The notes under the pieces: generated by a model
What the model saw: the letters and a program-made list of their open reading frames with translations, nothing else
Database searches by the model: none
What the model was told of the DNA's origin: nothing
Program-made: the position numbers and the translations under genes
Assembly (NCBI GenBank): GCA_002404095.1
Contig: DHJA01000196.1
Location: 1 to 49,384, forward strand
DNA length: 49,384 bases
Direction: 5' to 3'
Source: Planctomycetaceae bacterium UBA4732
GTDB lineage: Bacteria; Planctomycetota; Planctomycetia; Gemmatales; Gemmataceae
In this document: positions 16,652 through 26,200 of the stretch, one piece after another
Layout: each line of letters starts with the position of its first letter
Position numbering within the stretch: position 1 is the first letter of the stretch

Positions 16652-17395
16652 TCATCCTTCCGCAACGTGCCCGATCAACGGGGCCAGCCGGTCCCGGACT
16701 TCGTGCAGGTAGGGCGCGAGGCCGTTCTCACCGCCCCGCGCCCGCAGTCGGTCCAGCGGGGTGTGCGTCCAGCAGTGGCGTTCCCGGTCCCCGTTGTTCC
16801 CGGACAACTGCCGCAGGACGCGCTTCGGACTGCGTGCAGCGTGGTCGTTCTTGCAGGCCGTTAGTTCGTGACTCCGCTCACAAGGATTGAAACCCAACGT
16901 TTTTCTCTCCTCGTCGAGCCGCACCGTCTCTGCGTCGTCTTTTGGGTCGAAGCCGCTAATTATCCAAGACTCCCGTTCAACGACGGCAAGGCCGACGACG
17001 ATTACCGCCCCGCCGTGGTCCTGGCCTCGCGCCTGCTCCAAACCAATCCGTCGCTCAGGCTGGTCGTCCTGGTCGCGGATCAGCAGGATGGCTTTCAGGT
17101 CGGGGATGGTCGCCAGAAGATACAGAATCGCCCGGCGGGCCGCCGCCGCATCGGCCTCGCCAGGCTCGCCGTCAAAGTGCCCGCGGGCGCGGATGCCGGC
17201 CTCGCGGGCCATCTGCGGGATGGCCTTCCACGTCAGCCGGCGGTCCACGGGCACTGTCCCGACCCACTCCCGCTGGTCGGCAATCAGGTGTTCGTCCATC
17301 CAGTCGATAGCGTCGATCAGCACCCGGTCGGCCAACTCAGTCGCGGTGTGGAAGTCGGCCCCCGCTTCGTGGACGACGGCGAAGCGTTGACTCAT
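16652..17395 (-). CDS. TOPRIM-like effector candidate paired with the upstream ATPase (AriB/RloB-like)
   Basis: This 247-residue protein lies between the ATPase gene and pglZ, overlapping the ATPase by four bases (ATGA). Strand 1 carries 'VVHEAGAD' with Glu10, and a hydrophobic strand leads into 'LLIRDQDDQ', giving a DxD at 108-110; this Glu...DxD layout is that of TOPRIM nucleases. The following 'VERESWII' (about 139-146) resembles the post-DxD segment of DUF4276/RloB-like proteins. ATPase plus TOPRIM-like pairs act in abortive infection: PARIS (AriA/AriB), AbiL and OLD/Gabija-type systems. The BREX pglX-pglZ interval is, as I recall, where PARIS sits in Salmonella. Family membership is inference from motifs; it is shorter than typical AriB. 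Confidence 0.6.
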   Translation of the reverse strand: MSQRFAVVHEAGADFHTATELADRVLIDAIDWMDEHLIADQREWVGTVPVDRRLTWKAIPQMAREAGIRARGHFDGEPGEADAAAARRAILYLLATIPDLKAILLIRDQDDQPERRIGLEQARGQDHGGAVIVVGLAVVERESWIISGFDPKDDAETVRLDEERKTLGFNPCERSHELTACKNDHAARSPKRVLRQLSGNNGDRERHCWTHTPLDRLRARGGENGLAPYLHEVRDRLAPLIGHVAEG

Positions 17396-18450
17396 GAGGC
17401 GACCTCCGTTTCGACCAGCCACTTCTCTCCGAACAGGCTCCACATTTCCCCCGGCGTCATCTCGTCCTTCCACTTCGGGTACTTCGGGTGGCTGGTAAGG
17501 GAGGCGCACACCGTCGCCCCGTCGTCCCGGAGGAAGGTTAAGCGGACTTCGTTCGTCCCCATGCAGTCGAGCATGTAAGGCGAGTGCGTGGTGGCAATGA
17601 TCTGGAGGTCAGGGTTCGTTTCCAGCAGGCCCCGCAGGAGAATAATCAACTCCTTTTGGGCTTTGGGGTGCAGCCCCCGATCCAGGTCGTCGAGCAGCAC
17701 TAGGCTCGGACGGCCCGAAGCGTGGAGGGCCGCCAGCAGGCCTAGCACGAGGAGGGTGCCTTCGCTGACCTGGTTCGCGGGCAACGAGTCGGCCCCGACC
17801 GTATCGAACAATAGGGAAGCGGGCTGGTGCATACCCACCGTTTTCGTGTGCCGGAGTCGCCGGATCGTGGGGATGATCTGCCGGAGGTTCGCCTGCAACG
17901 CCTGCCACGAATCCGGGTCGTTGAGGGCCATGCTCGCCAACGCCGAATGAAGGCCCGAGCCGTCCGCCGCCATAATCGTGGGATCAGCATTGGCGGGGAT
18001 TGGTTGGACAAGTTTGGAAGCCTCCAGACGAAGCAGCACCGAAAGCGGCAGCGGCGGCGATCCGGACGGCCCTGTACTCCAGGCCTTCCAGTCCGACGCG
18101 GCGAGGCTGGCGGCAACGCCCCACCCGTCCCCATTCCACTGCCCTTGGACGAAGGGCGGGGGGGTCGTGGGTGGAGACGACGGAGATCGGGTGCGATACC
18201 GATACGCCTTACCGCCGGATTCCCCGGCCAATTCAACCGGCCCGGTGGCCCCGCGGCTCATGAACTGCTGTACCTCGCCCTCACCCTGTTGAGGGTGGTT
18301 GAAACGGAACGTCCGGCAGAGGAGGTCCAACGCCTGAAGGATGCTGGACTTCCCGGAAGCGTTGGGACCAACGAAGATGGTGAACCGCTCCAGACCGATC
18401 TGTACGTCCCGGAGACACTTGAAGTTGCGGATCGAAACCTTGGTCATCAT
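17392..18450 (-). CDS. ABC/SMC-type AAA ATPase embedded in BREX (AriA/AbiLi-like)
   Basis: A 352-residue ATPase of the AAA_15/AAA_21 (RecF/OLD-like) group. It starts with 'IRNFKCLRDVQIGLERFTIF', then Walker A GPNASGKSS (28-36). The signature-like 'SEGTLLVLGLL' is at 229-239, Walker B 'LVLLDDLDRGLHP' at about 250-262 and the switch His in 'TTHSPY' near 289. The usual catalytic Glu after the Walker B Asp is Asp here (D254-D255). It overlaps pglX and the TOPRIM-like gene by four bases each, so it belongs to the BREX operon. The most likely role is as a sensor that releases or activates the neighbouring effector when a phage product is detected, as shown for PARIS; this is inferred. Confidence 0.8.
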   Translation of the reverse strand: MMTKVSIRNFKCLRDVQIGLERFTIFVGPNASGKSSILQALDLLCRTFRFNHPQQGEGEVQQFMSRGATGPVELAGESGGKAYRYRTRSPSSPPTTPPPFVQGQWNGDGWGVAASLAASDWKAWSTGPSGSPPLPLSVLLRLEASKLVQPIPANADPTIMAADGSGLHSALASMALNDPDSWQALQANLRQIIPTIRRLRHTKTVGMHQPASLLFDTVGADSLPANQVSEGTLLVLGLLAALHASGRPSLVLLDDLDRGLHPKAQKELIILLRGLLETNPDLQIIATTHSPYMLDCMGTNEVRLTFLRDDGATVCASLTSHPKYPKWKDEMTPGEMWSLFGEKWLVETEVAS

Positions 18451-21400
18451 GGCTTGGCCCTCCTAGCCTTTAGCATACTGCGAGCGGCCTGCTTGTCGGC
18501 GTTCGTCAGGTGAACGTCGTTGACCCGCTCACCGGCGGCATTGAACCAGGGGTAATCATCCTTGTCCCGTTCCGGTTCTTTGCCGCGGTCCTTGGTCCAC
18601 TTGATGTTGGGCGGCTTGCGGAAAACGTCGGCTTTGACGAAGGGGCGGATGTTCATGCGGACGCCGTCGTTGAGGTCGGGGCGCCAACCGATTGCCTGTT
18701 CGTGGAGCGGCTTCCAGCGCACGAATATGTCGTAGGGCGGCTCACCGGCCAGGATCAGCTTGAGCTTGGCCTGCAACTTCTGGGCGGCGCCGAGTCGTGA
18801 GTCAGCCCCGGCCTTATCGGACTTGCCTTGGGCGGTGATCCAATCGCCGAGGTAGGAGTATGTCAGGTTCTCCAGCGCCTTGTGGTCGAGCTTGTGGTAG
18901 TTCACCAGGGCCGAGAAGCCGTCCTTTCGACCGTCCCAAATGTGCCAAATGAACGGGCGATTGTGGAACCGCTTGCAGTGCTGCTCGAAGAACTGGTTGC
19001 GGAGCCAGTCGTCGAGCGTGGTCCCGGCCTTGCAACCCGCGGAAGACAAAAGCGGCCACGGATCAAACACGGATGAAACACGGATGGAAGAATTGTTTGG
19101 GATTTGATCCGTGTTTGAGTCGTGTTTGATTCGTGGCTGAAATCCCTTCGTCAGGATTTCCAGCAACCGCTCGGCAGCCGGGGCTTCGCCGCGGACGCCG
19201 GGGAGGCAGACGATGCCGTCCGCGTCCACGAGTGCATCGACGGCGTCGAGTTCCTTCGGCTGGTCCGGCCAACGGTAGCCGAGCAGCCGGGCGACGGCCA
19301 CTTGCGGCGGGTCGGTGCTGGCGGCGATGTCGCCTTTGAAGAGCCATTGTGTCGGGTCGTCCGAGTGCGGCTCGGGCAGGCCGTTCGGATATTTCTCCGC
19401 GGCCACCGCCTGCCAGTGGGCGAGGTCGAAGGGGACTTTCAACAGTGTCGCACTGGTTACATTCATTTTTTGGTCGAGAATACGGACATGTTTGGCAAAC
19501 TCACGCGATGAACAGAATGCCCATACTGCCGACAGATCCTCCGGATTTTTCGGCCACAATGCAGCGCAATTGTTGTCGAAGAATTCCCCCGTGTAACGTG
19601 TGACAGGTAAGTCTCCCATCAAGCTAACCGTAACACCCTGTTTGCCCCATGCATCCCCGCCTTGGAGGCTGGCAAGACCCTGATCTGCAAACTCCCGAAG
19701 CCCGCCTTTACCGTTCTCCCACAACAACAGTTGTTCGCGGCCACCAAAATCAATCGTCTTCTCAACCGTGCCCTGAGAAGGCACCCATTCTTCCTGTAGC
19801 CTTGAAATCTCCCAAAACGAGCGGAGGAAGCGGAATGAGTCTGCGGTGCGTAACCCATATCGGCTATCTGCAAACACGATAAGTAAGTTCTCGGCGTCCA
19901 TTTCCTCCAAGATCACCCGAGCGTCAGGGTTGAGCAACTGATCAGCTTGGCTACGCTCCCGCAATGCGTCTCTCATCAACGCAGCAGCTTTGTCTGCGGG
20001 AGAAACCTTGTCAGATACGTCAACGCCGATGAACGTGCTAGGAGTATCTGCACACAAACGCGAGATCGCCACGAGTGCGGCCTTCACCACCTCACCACTT
20101 ATCGTCTCAAAGGCGCCAGGTCCAAGTTTGCAGACGATGTGCCAAGTCTCCTTCTTGAGAAACTTCTGGCGCAGCTTCTTATATCTCGGAAGAAAGAGCC
20201 AGTTTTGCGGTGTTACGACAGCAGTCGTAAGGGCGAAAGGTAAACAACGCTCCACAAATATCGTAGCAAGGTCGTGTCGAGAGTCGGGATAGCAGCTTTG
20301 CCCGAAGTCTCGCAGGAATTTGCCGTGCTTGCTGACTGTGAGGTACGGCACGTTGGTCATGACCAATGTATACCGCCTGTCAAGCAATTCGGCAGCCCGC
20401 GCGATGCCCTGCGCTGCCACGCCGACCGCAACCAAATCCGCATCCGCAGCCTTCTTCGCCAGCGCCTTCACCAGCAACGGCTGCAACTCGGTGTAGCCCG
20501 CTTCGTACAAGCCGTTCTTCTCGCGCCGCGGGTCGATCAGCGATCCCAGATGGGGGGCCTGCTGGAAGAGGTCGTAGAGCCGGTCCATGCCGTTCCGCAA
20601 CTTCTCGTCCCCGTTCGCCAACTTCAGCCATTCCTCCTTCTTGCCCGTCACGCCCTGCCCGGAACAGGCAATGTTCAACGGCGGTAGTTGGCGGTAGCCC
20701 AGCGGTTGGCCGTCCTCGCCGGGATACTTCCACGCCGCCAGGGCCAGGGTGAAGGCGGCGATCTGCGTGCAGCGGGGGTCGAGTTCCAGGCCGAACAGGT
20801 TGTCCCGGAGGACGGCCTTGCACGCTTCCTGGGCGGACAGCTTCTCGTCGCGCATCCGAAGCGGCACGAGCAAGTTGAATCCACTCACCAGGAAATGACC
20901 GCTGCCGCAGCAGGGGTCGAGCATCGTGAATTCGGCTAGCGTCTTGGGCCAGCCCTCAAACGTGCCCGCGGCGGGTGTACCGTCGTCTCGCCAGCGCAAA
21001 TACTCCATTTCCACTGGGGATTTGCCGACCGGGACGCCCGCGCCGCCCGCCGGGCCCTGGATGCCGCGCCGCCCGCACCACCACGCCCCGATGGTGTTGT
21101 GCAGGAGGAACTGCACCATGTAGTGTTCGGTGAAAAGCTGCGTGACGGCGGGGAGCGTCCGCCCGTCGATCTTGTCGCCGCTTTTGTTGACCTCATCCTT
21201 CTTCTTCGATTGCCAGAACTGGTAGACCCAGCCGAGGCTGTCGTCGGCGAGGAAGGTCTTTTGCGCCAGGCTGGCCAGCAACTTCTCCAGCGCCAGCCGT
21301 TGCTCCAGAGCGAAGTCGATTTCCAGCAGCACGTCGTCGGTGCGGAAAATCTGCGGCAACATCCGGCTGGCGTAACGCGCCGCCAGTACGAAGCCGTTCG

Positions 21401-21779
21401 GGGCCGGCGGGTCGGCGTCCCTGGCCAGTTCCTCGCACTCTTCCAGACTGACCGCCACGCCTTCCGGATGCATGAGCAGATGGTTCTCGGCCAAGAATCG
21501 GGCGAACAGCATTCGATGCCAAAACTCGTAAGCAAGCTCCTGGGTAAGTTGGTCGATAGACTGCTTCTTGTCCGCGCTCCGAATATCGCCGACCTGTCGC
21601 CCCCGCGCGCGCAGCCGATTCCGCAAGTCCTTCTCCTTGGGGCCAAAGTGCGGAAACGGTTCGGCCACATCGACGGCGCGCTTCACGAGGGCCGACCGTG
21701 CCGCATTCTCGGCCGCCTCACGGGCCTGGATGACGACGCTCTCCAGTTGTCGCCGCAAATCGGATTCAAGCGCCGGCAT
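18447..21779 (-). CDS. pglX: BREX adenine-specific DNA methyltransferase PglX
   Basis: PglX methylates a non-palindromic adenine site in host DNA so that BREX can tell it from phage DNA. In this 1110-residue protein the AdoMet-binding motif I is 'DPCCGSGHFL' at 288-297, and motif IV is TNVPYL at 475-480 (20343-20354). The usual second residue Pro of NPPY is Val here. A helical N-terminal region and a long C-terminal target-recognition region flank the catalytic core, as in the family. Residues of about 881-908 are encoded by a palindromic repeat (19055-19137) inserted in frame. The gene overlaps the downstream ATPase by four bases and starts 51 bases after the preceding gene, the only sizeable gap inside the operon. 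Confidence 0.93.
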   Translation of the reverse strand: MPALESDLRRQLESVVIQAREAAENAARSALVKRAVDVAEPFPHFGPKEKDLRNRLRARGRQVGDIRSADKKQSIDQLTQELAYEFWHRMLFARFLAENHLLMHPEGVAVSLEECEELARDADPPAPNGFVLAARYASRMLPQIFRTDDVLLEIDFALEQRLALEKLLASLAQKTFLADDSLGWVYQFWQSKKKDEVNKSGDKIDGRTLPAVTQLFTEHYMVQFLLHNTIGAWWCGRRGIQGPAGGAGVPVGKSPVEMEYLRWRDDGTPAAGTFEGWPKTLAEFTMLDPCCGSGHFLVSGFNLLVPLRMRDEKLSAQEACKAVLRDNLFGLELDPRCTQIAAFTLALAAWKYPGEDGQPLGYRQLPPLNIACSGQGVTGKKEEWLKLANGDEKLRNGMDRLYDLFQQAPHLGSLIDPRREKNGLYEAGYTELQPLLVKALAKKAADADLVAVGVAAQGIARAAELLDRRYTLVMTNVPYLTVSKHGKFLRDFGQSCYPDSRHDLATIFVERCLPFALTTAVVTPQNWLFLPRYKKLRQKFLKKETWHIVCKLGPGAFETISGEVVKAALVAISRLCADTPSTFIGVDVSDKVSPADKAAALMRDALRERSQADQLLNPDARVILEEMDAENLLIVFADSRYGLRTADSFRFLRSFWEISRLQEEWVPSQGTVEKTIDFGGREQLLLWENGKGGLREFADQGLASLQGGDAWGKQGVTVSLMGDLPVTRYTGEFFDNNCAALWPKNPEDLSAVWAFCSSREFAKHVRILDQKMNVTSATLLKVPFDLAHWQAVAAEKYPNGLPEPHSDDPTQWLFKGDIAASTDPPQVAVARLLGYRWPDQPKELDAVDALVDADGIVCLPGVRGEAPAAERLLEILTKGFQPRIKHDSNTDQIPNNSSIRVSSVFDPWPLLSSAGCKAGTTLDDWLRNQFFEQHCKRFHNRPFIWHIWDGRKDGFSALVNYHKLDHKALENLTYSYLGDWITAQGKSDKAGADSRLGAAQKLQAKLKLILAGEPPYDIFVRWKPLHEQAIGWRPDLNDGVRMNIRPFVKADVFRKPPNIKWTKDRGKEPERDKDDYPWFNAAGERVNDVHLTNADKQAARSMLKARRAKP
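19055..19137. repeat. Palindromic repeat inside pglX
   Basis: Arms 19055-19085 and 19107-19137 (31 bases each) are inverted copies with four mismatches around a 21-base loop. Each arm is built from tandem 'ACGGATNAAAC'-like units. Such CACGGAT-type palindromes are usually intergenic. Here the unit is read through in frame and adds about 28 residues to PglX. Confidence 0.8.
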
Positions 21780-21830
21780 TGTCCGTTACCCCACTCACTG
21801 CGGTTCTTACAGAATCCTGACCGGTAACCG

Positions 21831-22508
21831 TCATTGACTCAGGGAATCAAGAACTGCCTGAAGGCGTTCCTGAACAGGCGTAAATGATGTCGGCATTCTG
21901 CGTCCGGTCCAAAATGCTGTAACTTCGATGAACACAAGTCCGGTTACAACGATACTCAGAAAAGGATTTCCAGGGTCTTCCCATTCGTATAGCGCGGTCG
22001 AATAGGGTTGTCCTTCGGACCGATCTCCTGATTCGTGCTGCGGACGTTGCTCGGTCCCCCGTTCACGTGCAATATCCCTCGCACGATCAAGGACGTGGTA
22101 CCCGGATTTCACCACAGTCACATAGGCCCGCATCGCAAATTGCCTGGCGCTTAACCGCCAAACAGCCCCTCGAAGAATACTTGTGCGTAGCACCAACGGC
22201 TGCGGGACCAAGTCGCTTGAATCAGCAGGAAGCCCGCTTGCCAATTTTTGGAACTGACGCCGCTTGTCGGCGATACGACGCTCCCGGCTGTTCGCAACGA
22301 AAACAAGTAGGTCATCAGCAGTTCCCAGGTCTTCAATGATGGCATCGGCGTGATCTTGATCGGGCGGGTCCGCTCGCCTTAACCCAGAAGGTTCACGACC
22401 GGCAGCCCTCGAATAGCGTTCCTGGGCATAATCGTAGTCACCCGCCCAAAAGGCATATTGAGCCACAAGGTAGTCATCCAACACCCCACTGCCAAAATCA
22501 GCAGTCAT
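21831..22508 (-). CDS. Unrecognised BREX-embedded protein with a TPR-like motif
   Basis: This 225-residue protein sits between the predicted nuclease and pglX. Residues 12-36 ('YLVAQYAFWAGDYDYAQERY' followed by a Pro) resemble one tetratricopeptide unit. Otherwise no family is recognised; there is no signal peptide, and the C-terminal 'PFLSIVVTGLVFIEVTAFW' is hydrophobic but followed by charged sequence. The ATG at 22508 has AAGGAGG eight bases upstream, and it overlaps the nuclease gene by 11 bases, so the two are coupled. Its exclusive company suggests an accessory or immunity partner of the nuclease; this is inference. Confidence 0.7.
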   Translation of the reverse strand: MTADFGSGVLDDYLVAQYAFWAGDYDYAQERYSRAAGREPSGLRRADPPDQDHADAIIEDLGTADDLLVFVANSRERRIADKRRQFQKLASGLPADSSDLVPQPLVLRTSILRGAVWRLSARQFAMRAYVTVVKSGYHVLDRARDIARERGTEQRPQHESGDRSEGQPYSTALYEWEDPGNPFLSIVVTGLVFIEVTAFWTGRRMPTSFTPVQERLQAVLDSLSQ

Positions 22509-23259
22509 GGATATCCCTCCTTATCAGCATGGGCTGGTCCTTAATCTCCTCTCGAAATGACTCGTAATCTGGCTTGCCGCCGAGATAGGCTTGCAGCCTC
22601 GCCTGGTTCGACGGCAGAAAGACATTGATGATGACGCGAGGGTTTGTTTCGTAAGCAAAACCTACGGTCATTCCGAAGCCGACCTCGTTGGGAAATGAGT
22701 TCCTAATCGTGTACCAAAAAGAAGCCAGTTGCTGCAACGCTTCCGACTTCACCGCTGTCTTTACGTTGGCCAGCGTTGTCCGCGCTTTGGACTCGACCGG
22801 CCACCATGTTGGAAGTGCGGGAAGCAGGACCGCAGGCCAGACCGGCAAACATGGCCCTGGTAGTAACGGGCCAAGCCGGAACATGTAGTCAGGCGTTTTC
22901 CGAAGTCCCGCCGCGGGCTTTAACTTAACATGGAGAAAACTCCCTAAAGGCAGCCCAAATATAGCGTTCGCAATAACACCACAGACACCTTCTCCGATGT
23001 TTCCTGTCACGCCAGCGGCCCGCAGCTTGTTCGAGAGAGCGAGATATGGGTAGGCCTGCGGCAATCCAACGCACGGAGGAAAACGCGGCGGTCCTGCTGA
23101 ACTGATAACGTACTCGTTGAAATGGTTTCCCATCGAAAGTATGTGGTTGGATCCGGCAAAAGTAGAAATGGAATCTATAACCGTTGGGTCAAGCGTCACC
23201 GAATTTAACGGTTGCTCGGCCCCATGAAAACCTATCCGGACATCGACGTGATAGTTCAT
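22498..23259 (-). CDS. Predicted PD-(D/E)XK nuclease embedded in BREX
   Basis: A 253-residue protein with a plausible restriction-endonuclease core. Glu90 lies in the helix 'GNIGEGVCGVIANAIFGL', Asp124 in 'KTPDYMF' (PD at 123-124), and the E-x-K triplet in 'WWPVESKAR' (E156, K158). The core is followed by a helix with 'EALQQLASFW', as in many members. The spacing and order (E...PD...ExK) fit the superfamily, but no specific family is recognised. It starts six bases after brxC and overlaps the next gene by 11 bases, so it is in the BREX operon. In some BREX loci this brxC-pglX interval houses accessory restriction enzymes such as BrxU. A nuclease for modified or phage DNA is a reasonable hypothesis. 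Confidence 0.65.
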   Translation of the reverse strand: MNYHVDVRIGFHGAEQPLNSVTLDPTVIDSISTFAGSNHILSMGNHFNEYVISSAGPPRFPPCVGLPQAYPYLALSNKLRAAGVTGNIGEGVCGVIANAIFGLPLGSFLHVKLKPAAGLRKTPDYMFRLGPLLPGPCLPVWPAVLLPALPTWWPVESKARTTLANVKTAVKSEALQQLASFWYTIRNSFPNEVGFGMTVGFAYETNPRVIINVFLPSNQARLQAYLGGKPDYESFREEIKDQPMLIRRDIHDC

Positions 23260-23265
23260 ATTGCA

Positions 23266-26200
23266 CTACACAATGACTGGACCGTCCTTGAGTTTGTCAC
23301 GAATCGCTTGTTCTACATTGCCCAACCACGACGAAAGATCAACTTCGTTCTTGATCGTGCCGCCCGGAAGTTGGACGTGTTGGGCCTTTGGCTCCAGTAA
23401 CTTCGCCGCCGCCGTCGCCGCGTTATTAAACCGGGTCGGCAGGGCGTCGCTCATTGTCCGGAGTTCGCTCAACCCGGTGTGTCGGAGCGTGTCGAGGACT
23501 TCCTCCGTCGTCCCCACGGCAATGGTCGGCAGCACCCGGATGTCGTTGGCGCTGAGGATTTCGTAACGCTGGGGCTGAGTAATCTGCTTCCAGGCGGGCA
23601 TGGCAACGAGGGCGGCCTTGCGCCTGTCGTAGTCCGCCGAAAACTTGCCGTGGGCCTCGTTGAGAGCCAGCCGCAAAACGCTGGTCAGCTTCTCGACCAT
23701 GCCGGGGACCGGATCGGGATTGGCCAGCAGCTTGCGATGCTGCTCGATGGCGGCGACTTCGGGCTGAACCTCGGCGGCAACGGGGAGATCGCCGGCGAAT
23801 TTCACAATCGCCGTCAATTGACGCCACAAGGGAAGCCGCTGCTGGATGAGGTCGCGGTCGCGCTGCCAGTCGGCGATCTGCTTGGCCTGTACATCCTTGT
23901 TCTCATGGATCGCCTTCAACTGATCGTTGCCGACGCGGTTGGCCATATCGGCGATGGAACTCACGTCCGGGCATTTGGGGAGCGGGGCCTCGCCCCCCGC
24001 GGTCTCGGCCAGCTTGGTCATTCGGTTGAGGAATTCGACCGCGTGAAGCGATTCCTGGTTCGGCTGGGTGTTCAGCCCGATTTTCTTGAACAGGCCGCGC
24101 AGGTCGATGAGTTGAACTTTCGAGAGAATGATGGTTTCACAACGGAACTCAGCGGCGGGAATGTTCTTTTGGTCCAGTTTGCCCTTGGCCGCGGGTTCGG
24201 CTCCGATGCGGGCCTGTATCGACCCGGCGTTGAACAGCACGATCAGCCCGGCGTCGATGGCGTCTTGCGGCCAGCCGTATTTCGCGCCGCCGAAGTGCTT
24301 GCGAACTTCGGTTCCTTTCTTGCCGCTGCCGACGTAGTCAAGAATCGCTTTGCAGACCGGGTGATTGTCCGCGCCGCCCTTGTGGCCGACTGCGGCCAGG
24401 GCGTCGCCGTCGCCCTTCTTGGTCCGCTCGATGACCTTGTGCCAGTCGGCCGAGTCGGCCTGATGGAACAAGGGGTAGAGCCGATCCAAGCAGAGCGTCG
24501 CCGCCTCCTGAATCTTCAGGTTGAGCTGCGTTCCTCCTATGGCGTCGCCGCCGGCAAGGTAGACCTGCATTTCGTCCAGGATGTCGGTGATGAGTTTGGC
24601 GCGATCCCCTTCCGACCGCACCTGGCGCGTCTCCATCGCTTTGCGGGCCTGGATGCCTTCGTCGCTGGGAGGCGTTCCCTTGGTTTGCAACGTGGTCGCG
24701 GCGGCGTGTGCCTCGGCAATGGCCTTATTCAGATCCTCAGCCATTTTCTTCGGGATGTAGCCGTAGACCATCGCGGTCGAGTCGCCGGCCGCGAGCGCGT
24801 CGTTGAGGACGGCCTTCTCTTCAACCTCCCAGCCGTCCCGCACCCAGACGGGGATCGTGGCGCCGTCCGTTAGCGGGGCCGCGTCGCCGAAATGGAGATC
24901 AATCTTCCGCGCTTCCTTACTGTCGCCGTGGGGGAGCTTGAACTTTTTAAGGACTTCGCAGCACTGGAAACGCAGCAGTTGCGACCGGGCGCTTGCCAGT
25001 TTTCCGGGGTCGTTGAGCAGTTTATTCCTGGCCTCCAGGTACATCTTATTCCATTCGGACCCTTCACTTGTCTGCATTTGGTATTCGTTGTCCACCTGCA
25101 TGATCGCCCCGGAAGCGACCAACAACTCCAGCAGGGCCGGAACCTTTTTGCGGAGTTCGGCGCTGCTCTGGTTCAAGTCAGTGACGAGCAGATCAGCCAG
25201 GGTGTCGGCGTCGGCGCGAATCCCAGCGTCCAGCGGCGCGTTGTTGTGGGGGAGTTGGCCGATCAGAAAAATCAGCGCGCAGATTTGATAGCGAAGTTCG
25301 CCGTCGTCTTCCGTCTTCTGCTTCGCGATGGTTTCGGAAATTTGTTGCAGAAGCGTCCCGGATTTAAGGGCCGAACTTTTGATGGAGGCGTCGTAGATGA
25401 ACGCGCCGCTCACGACGTTTCCGAGAGGCAAGTCTGCGGTCTGCTTCACGGCTTCGTAAACAACCCACAATTGATTGCGCAGCTGGGCGCCGGTCCCGGC
25501 CTTATCGACGGCGCGCAGCACCCGCTCCCAAAACCGCCGGCGCACGGGAAGGATGGGATAGTCTTGCACGAGCAGGCCGCGGTCCTTGCTTGAGAAGGCG
25601 ATCTTGGTGCTGGCGAGTTGCCGTTCGATTTCGCCGCTGTGGTCGTCGAGGAGTTTCTTCAACCCGGCTTCGGCGGTGGGCTTTTTCTTGAGGACGACCT
25701 CACGAGTAACTTGCTCAACGTCGGTGTCCTGCAACTCGATTGTGACGGGAAAACGCCCCTGGAGGCGTTGCAGAAGCGCGGCACCGGACAACGCGTTCTG
25801 GCCGGTGCCGATAAGAAGGAAGTTTGCCCCCAGCCGCGCGCAGCATTGCTCTTTGACATCCTGCACCGCCTTGGATCGCGCCGCATCATCGTTGATGAAT
25901 TGTTGGACTTCATCCAGTATGACCACCGTGTAGGGCAGTTTTCCTTTACGGCCGACGGCCTGCATGATCCGGTCGATCATATCGTCAATCGAAACGTCCT
26001 TCGGGTCGGGCGGGAATTGGCTTTTCAAGACTAATGCGACATCGGCCGGTTTCGATGCGAACTCGGGACGGTGGGCCAGTAGCGCCTTCGCCATCAATTT
26101 GCTGACGTACAGGTTAGCCAGCTCTTTCTCAAACGTTCCTCCGGCGTCGGTGATGTATTGGCGTACATCGCTTTCCAGTCCTTCGTCGCGAAGCCACATC

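Noticed and set aside
19055..19137. A short CRISPR-like array or transposon end inside pglX
   Set aside because: The units are inverted, not regularly spaced direct repeats, and no transposase or target duplication is present.
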